Source of the DNA: Pacificimonas flava
GTDB taxonomy: Bacteria > Pseudomonadota > Alphaproteobacteria > Sphingomonadales > Sphingomonadaceae
DNA length: 64,000 nt
Assembly (NCBI RefSeq): GCF_000342165.1
Contig: NZ_AMRV01000004.1
Location: forward strand, 186,001-250,000
Direction of reading: 5' to 3'
Part shown: positions 55,578 through 64,000 of the stretch, one piece after another
Layout: every line of letters starts with the position of its first letter
How positions within the stretch are numbered: the stretch's first letter is position 1
The notes under the pieces: model-generated
What the model saw: only the letters and a program-made list of their open reading frames with translations
Databases searched by the model: none
Told to the model about the DNA's origin: nothing
Program-made: the position numbers and the translations under genes

Positions 55578-56270
55578 TCAGGCGTAGCGCGTTGGGTCGG
55601 GAAGGCCCGCTTCCACGAAGCCCTTGTGCCGCAGACGGCAGGCATCGCAGCGGCCGCAGTGCAGGGCCTCCCCGCCGCGCATGACCGGATCGTAACAGGT
55701 CCAGGTGGCGCCGGCATCGACGCCGAGCCTGTCCGCCAGCCGGGCAATGCCGGCCTTGTCGAGGTCGAGGAGGGGCGTGCGTATGCGAAACGCCTCTCCC
55801 TCGTCGCCCGCCTTCGTCGCCTTCTCCGCCAGCGATTCGAAGCCGCGGATGAACTCCGGCCGGCAGTCCGGATAGCCGGAATAATCAAGCGCGTTGACGC
55901 CGATATAGATGTCGCGCGCACCCGCAGCCTCCGCCCATGCAAGCGCAACGGAGAGAAACACCGTGTTGCGCGCGGGCACATAGGTCGGCGGTATGACGCT
56001 GTCGGACATCTTGCCGTCCCCCTTCGGCACGGGCATGTCGCTGGTGAGCGACGACCCGCCGAAGACGCTGAGATCGAGCGGGAGAACGACGTGCCGCACG
56101 GCGTCGCAGGCGGCGGCGGCGCGCGCGGCCGCCTCCAGCTCCACACGGTGACGCTGATTGTAGTCGATGGTGAGCGCCAGCACATCGAACCCGTCCGCGC
56201 GCGCGGATGCGGCGCAGGTGGTGGAATCGAGGCCGCCGGAAAGCAGCACAACCGCTTGTCGTCTGGTCAT
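55578..56270 (-). CDS. queC: 7-Cyano-7-deazaguanine synthase QueC
   Basis: A 230-residue ATP-dependent enzyme making preQ0. The PP-loop VVLLSGGLDSTTCAA is near residue 6. TYVPARNTVFLSVALAWAEA is conserved, and zinc ligands appear near the end in GEALHCGRCDACRLRHKGF. The ATG at 56270 is chosen; an in-frame ATG 51 bases upstream adds no family sequence. Together with queE and queF it covers most of the preQ1 branch. Confidence 0.95.
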   Translation of the reverse strand: MTRRQAVVLLSGGLDSTTCAASARADGFDVLALTIDYNQRHRVELEAAARAAAACDAVRHVVLPLDLSVFGGSSLTSDMPVPKGDGKMSDSVIPPTYVPARNTVFLSVALAWAEAAGARDIYIGVNALDYSGYPDCRPEFIRGFESLAEKATKAGDEGEAFRIRTPLLDLDKAGIARLADRLGVDAGATWTCYDPVMRGGEALHCGRCDACRLRHKGFVEAGLPDPTRYA

Positions 56271-56342
56271 GGGGCCGCGATAAGCCTCCCCGGGTGCAGG
56301 GGCAAGTCGGGGAAGATCCACGGACGGCCTGGAGACGATGTC

Positions 56343-56390
56343 AAAAAAAGAGGCCGCCGACAGTTTGAAACCGTCACAGGCGGCCCTTTA
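56343..56390 (-). terminator. Strong minus-strand terminator with no minus-strand gene before it
   Basis: GGCCGCC (56352-56358) pairs with GGCGGCC (56379-56385), with an inner stem GAC-A-GTTT / AAAC-C-GTC. On the minus strand the structure runs into seven Ts (complement of A43-A49). No minus-strand gene precedes it, since the next gene to the right is on the plus strand. A short untranslated RNA from about 56390-56520 may end here. Confidence 0.7.
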
Positions 56391-56549
56391 AGTCTGGGCC
56401 TGTTACGGCCAAAGGGGAGTTGACGTGCACCCGATCGCTCGCGTGACGAGAATCGTGGTAACGGCTCTTGGTTAAATTGGCGTGAACGGAGCAATCGTGG
56501 CGGGATTCCCGAAGAGTGGCATCGGCGGTGACGGGAAAGGATCCGCGGC

Positions 56550-57428
56550 ATGAAAAGAACGCTGCTGCCCCTGAATGCCTTGCGGGTGTTCGATGCCGCC
56601 GCGCGTCATCTGAGCTTTACCAAAGCTGCCGACGAACTGCATGTGACGCCAGCGGCGGTGGGCCAGCAGATCCGTACGCTGGAGGAGGTGCTGGCCGTGG
56701 TCCTGTTTCGGCGCCTGACGCGCAATCTGGAACTGACGCCTGAGGCGGAACGCGCCCTGCCGGCCCTGCGAGAAGGCTTTGCCCAGATCGAGGCGGCGGT
56801 CGATTCGATGCAGGCAGGGCAGGGCGACAAGGTGCTGACCATCGGCGCGCCGCATGCGGTCATCGCGAAATGGCTGACGCCGCGGCTGGCGGCCATGGGC
56901 GCAGGGCCCGAACAGCGGTTCATCCTGGTTCCGACCGACGCCGGAGAGGGGGCGGACTTTGCGAGCACGAACATGGACCTTGCCATCGTCTGGGGCGTCA
57001 TGCCTGCCGAGGAGGAGCTGTCGGGCACACGGTTGGCGGCAGAGGAATTGGTAGTCGTCGTGGCACCGGGCCGCGCGGCGGAATATGCCGCGCCCGACGA
57101 TCTGAAGGCTGCCGCCCTGATCCATTATCCGGGGCATAGCTGGGAAGCGTGGCTGAACGCCGTCGGCGCGTCGCATCCGGAGGTCGATGGGGGGCTGAGC
57201 GTTGCGGACTGGGGCCTTGCCATCGATGCCGCTGCTGCCGGCTACGGTGCCGCGCGCGTACCGCGGTCCCTGGCCGCCGGCGACATCGAAAGCGGCCGGG
57301 TCGCGGCGCTGTTCGAACCCTCGCCGAGCGACGAGGCGTTCTGGCTGGTCGCTCCGCCGCAAAGCTGGCGGCAGCCGAAGGTGAAGGCGATGGTGGCGGC
57401 CCTTACCGGTCGCGAAACCAGCCCGTGA
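56550..57428 (+). CDS. LysR-family transcriptional regulator (GcvA-like)
   Basis: A 292-residue regulator. The winged helix-turn-helix is clear (LNALRVFDAAARHLSFTKAA, then ELHVTPAAVGQQIRTLEE), the pattern of the GcvA subgroup. The effector domain starts near residue 92 (KVLTIGAPHAVIAKWLTPRL). The target genes are unknown. The 280-base upstream region carries the minus-strand terminator described separately. Its 3' end overlaps the convergent oxygenase gene by 26 bases. Confidence 0.9.
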   Translation: MKRTLLPLNALRVFDAAARHLSFTKAADELHVTPAAVGQQIRTLEEVLAVVLFRRLTRNLELTPEAERALPALREGFAQIEAAVDSMQAGQGDKVLTIGAPHAVIAKWLTPRLAAMGAGPEQRFILVPTDAGEGADFASTNMDLAIVWGVMPAEEELSGTRLAAEELVVVVAPGRAAEYAAPDDLKAAALIHYPGHSWEAWLNAVGASHPEVDGGLSVADWGLAIDAAAAGYGAARVPRSLAAGDIESGRVAALFEPSPSDEAFWLVAPPQSWRQPKVKAMVAALTGRETSP

Positions 57429-58140
57429 CGGCATAGCGGCCGAGGGGCGCGAACGGCGGAATGTAGGTCACGTTGTGCCGCTGCGGCACGGTGAAGATGT
57501 TGAGGGCGTTGAAGCGCGGGCGGAAGCCCTGCACGACGTCGCCGTCATCGTCGTAGAACATCAGATAACCGCCATGATCCTCTCGCCAGTCCATGTTCGT
57601 CATGTTGAGGACATAGGCAATGCGCCGCCCCTCAGCGACGTCGCTGTCATTGTGCATGGCGAGGAACTGGCCCGGCGCGTAGAGCGTCGCCTGCGCATCC
57701 GCCTTCACGATTTCGGGAATGTTCGTGACCTGGCGGATAAGGTCGAGGAACGGCTGGGAGTTGATATGTTCCAGCAGCAGGTCGTGCGGCCCGCCGGCCC
57801 GCCATTTCTGCAGATAGGCATCGAGTAGAGGATAGAAATTGTAGGAGAAGGCGTATTCGCCCGACTGCATCGCCTTTACGAGCGTCTGTCCGATCCTCTG
57901 ACGCTCGGCCGAACCGAGGCTGACGAGATCCTCCGCCCGGTACTGCGTCGGCTTGCGCTCCCCGTCCTGCCACACGAGGCCCCAGGGCGTTTCGTGCGCA
58001 AGAACATGATGCAGGGCGTTCGCCGATTCGCGGGTCAGCACGTCGCGAATCTGCAACCGCCCGGACTGCGCGAACTGCGCTGCGAGGGCAGAACGGTCGA
58101 GCGCCGGATTGACGTCCAGAAGATGCACGGCTCCGTTCAT
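57403..58140 (-). CDS. 2-Oxoglutarate/Fe(II)-dependent oxygenase
   Basis: A 245-residue oxygenase of the prolyl-hydroxylase-like 2OG-Fe(II) superfamily. The iron ligands are seen as the HxD motif in MHNDSD near residue 163 and a distal histidine in PQRHNVTYIPPFAP near residue 223. The 2-oxoglutarate arginine is probably that in GRYAVTGWFRDR. The substrate is unknown; proteins of this kind hydroxylate prolines, for example in ribosomal proteins. Its ATG overlaps the parE stop (ATGA), indicating coupled translation. Confidence 0.85.
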   Translation of the reverse strand: MNGAVHLLDVNPALDRSALAAQFAQSGRLQIRDVLTRESANALHHVLAHETPWGLVWQDGERKPTQYRAEDLVSLGSAERQRIGQTLVKAMQSGEYAFSYNFYPLLDAYLQKWRAGGPHDLLLEHINSQPFLDLIRQVTNIPEIVKADAQATLYAPGQFLAMHNDSDVAEGRRIAYVLNMTNMDWREDHGGYLMFYDDDGDVVQGFRPRFNALNIFTVPQRHNVTYIPPFAPLGRYAVTGWFRDR

Positions 58141-60119
58141 GCGTCGATCGCCTCCTCGTCAAGATCGCGGGCATGATCCTGGATGAAGTTGAAGCGATGT
58201 TCCGGATTGCGGCCCATCAGCCGGTCGACGAGGTCGTTCACCGGCGCCCGGTCCTCATAGGCAGCAGGCAGGGTGACGCGGACGAGGGTACGCCGCGCCG
58301 GGTCCATGGTCGTTTCCTTAAGCTGTCCGGGGCTCATTTCGCCGAGGCCCTTGAAGCGGCTGACCTCGACCTTGCCGCGCCCGGAAAAGTCGCCGGCCAT
58401 CAGTTCCAGGCGGTGCGCATCGTCGCGGGCGTAGGCGGTCTTTCCCCCCTGCGCCAGCCGGTAGAGCGGCGGCTGCGCCAGATAAAGGCGTCCGCCCTTC
58501 ACCAGCCCCGGCATTTCCTGGAAGAAGAATGTCATCAGCAGTGTGGCGATGTGCGCACCGTCCACATCGGCGTCGGTCATGATGATGATGCGGTCATAGC
58601 GGACGGCATCGTCGTCATAGGACTTGCCCGCGCCTGCGCCGATGGCCTGGATCAGATCCGCGATTTCCTGATTGGCGAGGATCTTCGCCTGCGTCGAGGA
58701 GGCGACGTTCAGGATCTTGCCGCGAATGGGCAGGATCGCCTGCGTCTTTCGGTTGCGCGCCTGCTTGGCGCTGCCACCGGCCGAATCGCCCTCGACGATG
58801 AACAATTCCGTTTCGTCGGAGCCGGTCGCGGTGCAATCGGTCAGCTTGCCGGGAAGGCGCAGACTTTTCTTGGAGGTGGCGGTCTTGCGCTTCACCTCCT
58901 TCTCCGCCTTACGCTTCAACCGCTCGTCGAGCCGCTCAAGCGCGAAGCCCATCAGCGCGCGGCCGCGATTCATGTCGTCGGACAGGAAATGATCGAAATG
59001 ATCGCGCACGGCCGCCTCGACCAGACGGGCAGCCTCCGGCGAGGTCAGCCGGTCCTTCGTCTGCGACTGGAATTGCGGATCGCGGATGAAGACCGACAGC
59101 ATGATCTCGGCGCCGTTCACCATGTCGTCGGCGGTCAGCTGCACGCCCTTCTTCTGCCCGACCAGATCGGCGAAACCCCGCATCCCCTTCGTCAGCGCGG
59201 CGCGCAGACCGGTCTCGTGCGTGCCGCCATCGGGCGTCGGGATGGTGTTGCAGTACCAGCTGGTCGACCCCTCCCCGTAAAGCGGCCAGGCGATGGCCCA
59301 TTCGACCGAGCCCTGCTCGTCGGGGAACTCCGCGCGGCCGGCAAAGGGTGTCGCCGTCGCGCACTCCCGGCCGCCGATCAGTTCGACGAGGTGATCCGCA
59401 AGACCGCCCGGGAACTGAAAGACAGCCTCTGCCGGCACGTCGCCCTCGGCGATTTCCGGATCGCAGGACCAGCGGATTTCGACACCGCCGAACAGATAGG
59501 CCTTGGAGCGGGCGAGGCGGTAGAGCCGCGCGGGTTTCAGCCGCGCCTTCTCCCCGAAAATGTCGGGATCGGGCAGGAACGTGACCTTTGTGCCGCGCCG
59601 ATTGGGCGCCGCGCCGACCTCCGTCAGCGGGCTGGTCACCTCCCCGCGCGAAAAGGTCTGCCGGTAAAGCGTTTTCGCGCGGGCGACCTCTACTTCCAGT
59701 TCCGACGACAGCGCGTTCACGACGGAGACGCCGACGCCGTGCAGCCCGCCGGAGGTGGCATAGGCCTTGCCGGAGAATTTGCCGCCCGAGTGCAGCATCA
59801 TGAAGATGACCTCCAGCGCGCTCTTGCCCGGATAGCGGGGATGCTCGTCCGTCGGAATGCCGCGGCCATTGTCGGTAACGGCGAGGCGGCCGTCGGCGTG
59901 AAGGTGCACCTCGATGCGGGAGGCGTGGCCGGCCACGGCCTCATCCATCGCATTGTCGATGATTTCCGCAGCGAGATGATGGAGCGCGCGGTCGTCCGTG
60001 CCACCGATATACATGCCGGGCCGGCGGCGGACGGGCTCCAGCCCCTCCAGCACCTCGATCTGGTCGGCATTGTAGGATTCGGGAGCGGGAGCGCCGCCCC
60101 CCGTGAACAGGTCGCTCAT
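58137..60119 (-). CDS. parE: DNA topoisomerase IV subunit B
   Basis: A 660-residue GHKL ATPase subunit of topoisomerase IV, which decatenates daughter chromosomes. The ATP site includes EIIDNAMDEAVAGHA and TDNGRGIPTDEHP with GGLHGVGVSVVNALS. The TOPRIM domain has LFIVEGDSAGGSAKQARNR and IMTDADVDGAHI. Length and the ending NPEHRFNFIQDHA fit ParE rather than GyrB, though the two are close. The start is the ATG at 60119. Confidence 0.93.
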   Translation of the reverse strand: MSDLFTGGGAPAPESYNADQIEVLEGLEPVRRRPGMYIGGTDDRALHHLAAEIIDNAMDEAVAGHASRIEVHLHADGRLAVTDNGRGIPTDEHPRYPGKSALEVIFMMLHSGGKFSGKAYATSGGLHGVGVSVVNALSSELEVEVARAKTLYRQTFSRGEVTSPLTEVGAAPNRRGTKVTFLPDPDIFGEKARLKPARLYRLARSKAYLFGGVEIRWSCDPEIAEGDVPAEAVFQFPGGLADHLVELIGGRECATATPFAGRAEFPDEQGSVEWAIAWPLYGEGSTSWYCNTIPTPDGGTHETGLRAALTKGMRGFADLVGQKKGVQLTADDMVNGAEIMLSVFIRDPQFQSQTKDRLTSPEAARLVEAAVRDHFDHFLSDDMNRGRALMGFALERLDERLKRKAEKEVKRKTATSKKSLRLPGKLTDCTATGSDETELFIVEGDSAGGSAKQARNRKTQAILPIRGKILNVASSTQAKILANQEIADLIQAIGAGAGKSYDDDAVRYDRIIIMTDADVDGAHIATLLMTFFFQEMPGLVKGGRLYLAQPPLYRLAQGGKTAYARDDAHRLELMAGDFSGRGKVEVSRFKGLGEMSPGQLKETTMDPARRTLVRVTLPAAYEDRAPVNDLVDRLMGRNPEHRFNFIQDHARDLDEEAIDA

Positions 60120-60262
60120 GGGGGTGTGTATAGCGAGCGGAGCAGGGAAGCGCCACCGGCCCGGCGCACTGGTGCTGCGCTGCATCATCGGGGCCACGAT
60201 AATTTTGCTGCAACAGCGAAAAAACGCTTGCCAGGCGGTATGCTGCGGTGCAATATAGTCTG

Positions 60263-60332
60263 GTCTTAACGGGCGATCCTCCCCAAGGATTTTGAACTGG
60301 GCCGGTATCTTTGGATGCCGGCCCATTTTTTT
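60263..60332 (+). ncRNA. Candidate small RNA with CCUCCCC loop
   Basis: A gene-free stretch ends in a strong terminator (next entry). Inside lies ATCCT-CCCCA-AGGAT, a hairpin with a C-rich loop of the anti-Shine-Dalgarno kind known from alphaproteobacterial small RNAs. A possible promoter is TTGCCA at 60228 with an AT-rich CAATATAGT at 60251. The predicted RNA is about 70 bases. No open reading frame of note is present. The start coordinate is approximate. Confidence 0.5.
60299..60332 (+). terminator. Rho-independent terminator of the candidate small RNA
   Basis: GGGCCGG at 60299-60305 pairs with CCGGCCC at 60318-60324, extended by TATC/GATG, giving an 11-bp stem with a TTTG loop, then seven Ts. 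It lies about 150 bases before the next gene and 180 past the parE start. Confidence 0.88.
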
Positions 60333-60483
60333 ATCGATCTCCTGCTGCGCTTGGCCGCACACACCCCGCCCCCTTTGCATCGGACGGCCTGTCCGCGTAG
60401 GGCGAGCGGGCTCAAAGCGGGGTTCCGAGGGTAAACGCGTTCATTCGGCAGGACCGCGCAGTTCCGTTGAAAAAGGCTCGAAT

Positions 60484-61266
60484 ATGAGAATGAAATTGCT
60501 TGCGGGAACGACGCTGGCAATGCTGCTGGCCGCGACGCCGGGCGCGGCGCAAGGCGACTTCGATCCGTCGGGCGAGACGGGAATCCCCTCGGACTGGCAG
60601 CTTAGCGGCAAGGTCGGCGTGGTTTCCGATTATCGCTTTCGCGGCACGTCCTATTCCGACGAGGATCCGGCGGTTCAGGGCAGGATCGAATTGTCGCACA
60701 GATCCGGCTTTTACGCCGGGACGTGGGCGTCGAGCGTCGACGGCTTTGGTGCCTATGGCGGCGGCGCGGACCTGCAGCTGAACCTCTACACGGGGTACGC
60801 GGGCGGCCTGGGCGCCATCGGCACCTATGATGCCGGCGTGCTGTGGTATCTTTTTCCTGGGACGGACGAGACCGACTTCGTCGAACTCTACGGTTCCGTC
60901 GGCTTCGACGTGGCCGGCGCGACGGCCAAGGTCGGCACCAACTGGGCGCCGGACCAGGACAATGTGAATTCGAACATCTACCTGTACGGCGATGTCGGTT
61001 ACGGCATTCCCGCCACACCGATCACGCTGACGGCCCATGCCGGCTATTCGGACGGCTCGTACGGTCTGGGCGGCCCCGGTTTTGCCGATAATTATATGGA
61101 CTGGTCGCTGGGCGCGACCACGCAGCTTTCCGGATTCGATCTGGGGGTTCGCTATGTCGATACAGACATCAGCAAGGCGCGGGAGCGTGTTCTGGGCATT
61201 GGCGGGCGCGGTGCGCCCTATATCGCCGACGCCGCACTGATCTTCTCGCTCGGCTACGGATTCTAG
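60484..61266 (+). CDS. TIGR02001-type outer-membrane protein
   Basis: A 260-residue protein with a signal peptide (MRMKLLAGTTLAMLLAATPG). The mature start DWQLSGKVGVVSDYRFRGTS is the hallmark of the TIGR02001/Gcw_chp family, and alternating strands run to a C-terminal phenylalanine (LIFSLGYGF), so it is a small beta barrel. In proteobacteria this family commonly lies near P-II or ammonium genes, as here. The role is unknown; nutrient uptake is possible. Confidence 0.85.
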   Translation: MRMKLLAGTTLAMLLAATPGAAQGDFDPSGETGIPSDWQLSGKVGVVSDYRFRGTSYSDEDPAVQGRIELSHRSGFYAGTWASSVDGFGAYGGGADLQLNLYTGYAGGLGAIGTYDAGVLWYLFPGTDETDFVELYGSVGFDVAGATAKVGTNWAPDQDNVNSNIYLYGDVGYGIPATPITLTAHAGYSDGSYGLGGPGFADNYMDWSLGATTQLSGFDLGVRYVDTDISKARERVLGIGGRGAPYIADAALIFSLGYGF

Positions 61267-61296
61267 GGCCGGCGAACCCGGTGGCGGTCAAATAAG

Positions 61297-61328
61297 AAAG
61301 GGCCCGGCCGGAATGGCCGAGCCCTTTT
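61297..61328. terminator. Bidirectional terminator between porin-like gene and glnA
   Basis: AAAGGGC (61297-61303) pairs with GCCCTTT (61321-61327), with an inner GGCC/GGCC stem and a GGAAT loop. T-rich sequence flanks it on both strands, as expected between convergent genes. Confidence 0.75.
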
Positions 61329-61351
61329 CGCAGGCTTCGTGACCGATCCGA

Positions 61352-62764
61352 TCAGCTGGAATAATACATGTCGAACTCGACGGGGCTCGGCGCCATTTCC
61401 CAGCGCATCACCTCCTCCATCTTCAGTTCGGTATAGCTGTCGATCAGCGTGTCGGGGATGACCCCGCCGCGCGTGAAGATCTTGCGGTTCTTGTCGAGTT
61501 CGCGCAGCGCCTCCCGCAGGGATGCGGCGACGGTCGGCACCTTCTTCAGCTGCTTGGGCGGCAGGTCGTAAAGGTTCTTGTCCATCGGATCGCCTGGATG
61601 GATGCGGTTCTCGATGCCGTCGAGGCCGGCCATCAGGATCGCGGTATAGGCGAGATAGGGGTTCGCCAACGGGTCCGGGAAGCGGAATTCCGCGCGGCGG
61701 CTCTTCTCGCCCGAACCGTACGGGATACGGCAGGAGGCGGAGCGGTTGCGGCTGGAATAGGCGAGGAGCACCGGCGCCTCGAAGCCCGGGACCAGGCGCT
61801 TATAGCTGTTCGTCGTCGGGTTGGTGAAGGCGTTCACCGCCTTTGCATGCTTCAGGACACCGCCGATGAAATAGAGCGCGGTGTCAGACAGGCCGGCATA
61901 GCCGTCGCCCGAGAAGGTGTTCTTCTTGCCGTCCCAGATCGAGATGTGCGTGTGCATACCCGATCCGTTGTCCTGCGCAATCGGCTTCGGCATGAAGGTC
62001 GCCGTCTTGCCATAGGCATGGGCGACATTCTGCACGACATATTTGTAAATCTGCATGCGGTCGGCGGTTTCGACGAGCTGGCCGAAGGTGAGGCCGAGTT
62101 CATGCTGCGCGGCGCCGACCTCGTGATGGTGCTTGTCCATCGGCAGGCCCATCTCGATCATGGTCGAAACCATTTCGGAACGCAGATCGTGGGCGGGGTC
62201 GACCGGCGCGACCGGAAAGTAGCCGCCCTTGGCGCGCGGGCGGTGCCCGTAATTGCCCTCGTCGTATTTGCGGCCGGTGTTCGTCGGCAGCTCGATGTCG
62301 TCGAATTCGAAGAAGGACTTGTTGTAGGCCGTGTCGAAGCGGACATCGTCGAAAACGAAAAACTCGGCTTCCGGACCGACGAAGACCTTGTCGCCGATGC
62401 CCGCCTGGCCGACGAACGCCTCGGCGCGCTTCGCCGCGGAGCGTGGGTCGCTGTCGTAGAGCTCGCCCGTCGACGGTTCCACGACGTCGCAGAAGACGAT
62501 CAGCATCGGCGTCGCGGAGAAGGGGTCGACATAGACCGCGTCGAGGTCCGGCTTCAGGATCATGTCGGATTCGTTGATGGCCTTCCAGCCCGCAATGGAC
62601 GAGCCGTCGAACATGAAACCGTCGGCCAGCATGTCCTCGTCGACGACGCCGGCGACCATGGCGAGGTGCTGCCACTTGCCGCGCAGATCGGTGAAGCGGA
62701 TGTCCACCCACTCGATCTCCTGGTCCTTGATCATCTTCAGAATGTCAGAGGCGCTGTTCGCCAT
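61352..62764 (-). CDS. glnA: Glutamine synthetase type I
   Basis: A 470-residue enzyme making glutamine from glutamate, ammonia and ATP. The start ANSASDILKMIKDQEIEWVD fits GlnA. DGSSIAGWKAINESDM and the ATP-binding KPIAQDNGSGMHTHIS are present. The adenylylation tyrosine lies in KNLYDLPPKQ near residue 399, so activity is probably controlled by adenylylation. The ATG at 62764 is preceded by an AGGTAGGACAGG site. glnB lies 111 bases upstream in the same direction. Confidence 0.97.
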   Translation of the reverse strand: MANSASDILKMIKDQEIEWVDIRFTDLRGKWQHLAMVAGVVDEDMLADGFMFDGSSIAGWKAINESDMILKPDLDAVYVDPFSATPMLIVFCDVVEPSTGELYDSDPRSAAKRAEAFVGQAGIGDKVFVGPEAEFFVFDDVRFDTAYNKSFFEFDDIELPTNTGRKYDEGNYGHRPRAKGGYFPVAPVDPAHDLRSEMVSTMIEMGLPMDKHHHEVGAAQHELGLTFGQLVETADRMQIYKYVVQNVAHAYGKTATFMPKPIAQDNGSGMHTHISIWDGKKNTFSGDGYAGLSDTALYFIGGVLKHAKAVNAFTNPTTNSYKRLVPGFEAPVLLAYSSRNRSASCRIPYGSGEKSRRAEFRFPDPLANPYLAYTAILMAGLDGIENRIHPGDPMDKNLYDLPPKQLKKVPTVAASLREALRELDKNRKIFTRGGVIPDTLIDSYTELKMEEVMRWEMAPSPVEFDMYYSS

Positions 62765-62875
62765 GACCTGTCCTACCTTTCCTGGAATTTCGCTTTGACG
62801 TCGAATGTGTAACGAACGGGGTAACGAAGACGTCAGCACCTGAACAGGCAAGTGACGTCCGCTTTCAATGTCCGG

Positions 62876-63283
<408 letters not shown>

Positions 63284-63298
63284 CTACCTACGCCCGTC

Positions 63299-63315
63299 AG
63301 CAGGATTTGTGCCAA
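63299..63315 (-). promoter_or_regulatory. Sigma-54 (RpoN) promoter of glnB-glnA
   Basis: On the minus strand TTGGCACAAATCCTGCT has a perfect TGGCAC -24 element and CTGC (consensus TTGC) at -12, with GG and GC exactly spaced. The transcript would start near 63288, about 75 bases before the glnB ATG. The gene-free interval 63215-63515 holds this site; no further gene was seen there, and NtrC sites were not clearly identified. Confidence 0.75.
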
Positions 63316-63515
63316 GGACATGTCGTCGCCGGTCACCGCCCGGAATCGGCTCGCCGCGCGGCAGACTACCGCTGGAAAAATGTGCAAACGCCCAAAAAAC
63401 CGGCAGCGTGCGGGACCCGTGCTATCATGAAAATGCACGCGTGGCCGCCGGTTTCCTTGACGGCCCGCGCAAGCGCGCGTAGAGCCGCGCCACCTCCTGC
63501 GGGAGACCGCTTTGC

Positions 63516-63593
63516 GGCGACTGTAGCTCAGCTGGTTAGAGCGCTGGTTTGTGGTACCAGAGGTCGCGGGTTCGAACCCCGTCAGTCGCCCCA
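63516..63593 (+). tRNA. tRNA-His (GTG)
   Basis: A complete cloverleaf including the extra 5' G (position -1, base 63516) facing discriminator C at 63590. The acceptor GCGACTG pairs with CAGTCGC, CCA is encoded at 63591-63593, and the anticodon GTG is at 63551-63553 in the loop TTGTGGT. The T arm is GCGGG-TTCGAAC-CCCGT. Confidence 0.96.
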
Positions 63594-63683
63594 CCACCTG
63601 CCGCCCGGGTGCGGTGAAATCATCCAGGAACGGCCCAAAGCATCCGCCGGCGGGACCCGTTCGGCCATTGGGAAAGTCCGCGA

Positions 63684-64000
63684 ATGTCCGTATTCGACCT
63701 CGCCAGCTTCGACGATCATGAAGCCGTTCACGTTTTCGACGACGTAAGGTCGGGGCTTCGCGCCATCATCGCCGTTCACTCGACGCATCTCGGCCCGGCC
63801 GCCGGCGGCTGCCGCTATTGGCAATACGCCGACAGCGAGGCGGCGATGGTCGACGCGCTGCGCCTATCGCGCGGCATGAGCTACAAGAACGCGCTGGCCG
63901 AACTGCCCGTCGGCGGCGGCAAGGCCGTAATCCTGAAGCGCGCGACCTATCCGAAATCCGACGCGCTGCTGGAGGCGTTCGGCACCATGGTCGATTCCCT
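63684..64000 (+). CDS. Leu/Phe/Val dehydrogenase family protein (N-terminal part)
   Basis: 105 codons are visible before the window ends. The sequence runs MSVFDLASFDDHEAVHVFDD and has STHLGPAAGGCRYWQYAD and RGMSYKNALAELPVGGGKAV, the amino-acid dehydrogenase signature with the catalytic lysine in GGGKA. It deaminates branched-chain or aromatic amino acids with NAD. Within the Glu/Leu/Phe/Val family the GPAAGGCR motif points to leucine dehydrogenase type rather than glutamate dehydrogenase. Confidence 0.9.
   Translation, partial: MSVFDLASFDDHEAVHVFDDVRSGLRAIIAVHSTHLGPAAGGCRYWQYADSEAAMVDALRLSRGMSYKNALAELPVGGGKAVILKRATYPKSDALLEAFGTMVDS

Noticed and set aside
58173-60269. 698-codon plus-strand frame
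   Set aside because: Antisense of parE.

Overview
The window reads as chromosome of a GC-rich, probably orange or pink, aerobic alphaproteobacterium, most likely of the order Sphingomonadales. The basis is a crtY-crtI-crtB-crtW / crtZ carotenoid cluster, TonB-dependent receptors, lipoproteins and DUF2490/TIGR02001-type outer-membrane proteins, and dispersed GCCCCTGC-cttc-GCAGGGGC palindromes. Species cannot be fixed from this sequence alone. Almost all of the DNA is core or niche genome. No insertion sequence, prophage, integron or CRISPR array was seen.

Layout. 1-8.4 kb: the end of a probable sterol-desaturase-like gene, an M49-like metallopeptidase lipoprotein, then crtY, crtI, crtB and crtW. 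Facing them is crtZ, whose stop codon overlaps the start of a sulfotransferase. 8.4-15.5 kb: two paralogous small lipoproteins, a SulP transporter, a proline-rich lipoprotein, an alpha/beta hydrolase with a coupled secreted protein, and an S10 carboxypeptidase. 15.5-20.6 kb: a tandem palindrome array, uvrB, a low-GC methyltransferase and small proteins. 20.6-26.6 kb: an M20 amidohydrolase, and a beta-helix lipoprotein plus TonB-dependent receptor operon.

26.7-39.2 kb holds a complete-looking type II secretion operon, gspC to gspN. A second GspC-like protein diverges from it and a small tetratricopeptide-like protein follows it. The secretin GspD ends in a SPOR-like domain. No pilotin or prepilin peptidase gene lies in the window. 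PhoB-box-like sequences lie before gspC, before the beta-helix lipoprotein operon and before the small protein after gspN. This suggests, but does not prove, a phosphate-starvation secretion and uptake module.

39.3-46.4 kb: a quinone oxidoreductase, uracil-DNA glycosylase, folK, tRNA-Lys, and a Fur-box-flanked siderophore receptor diverging from a membrane protein and a PepSY reductase. 46.4-56.5 kb: nusB, thiL, H+-pyrophosphatase hppA, an MscS channel, a sulfur pair (sseA, cystathionine beta-lyase) and queuosine genes queF, queE and queC. 56.5-64 kb: a LysR regulator, a 2-oxoglutarate oxygenase coupled to parE, a candidate small RNA, a TIGR02001 porin-like protein, the nitrogen-control operon glnB-glnA behind a sigma-54-type promoter, tRNA-His and the start of a leucine-dehydrogenase-family gene.
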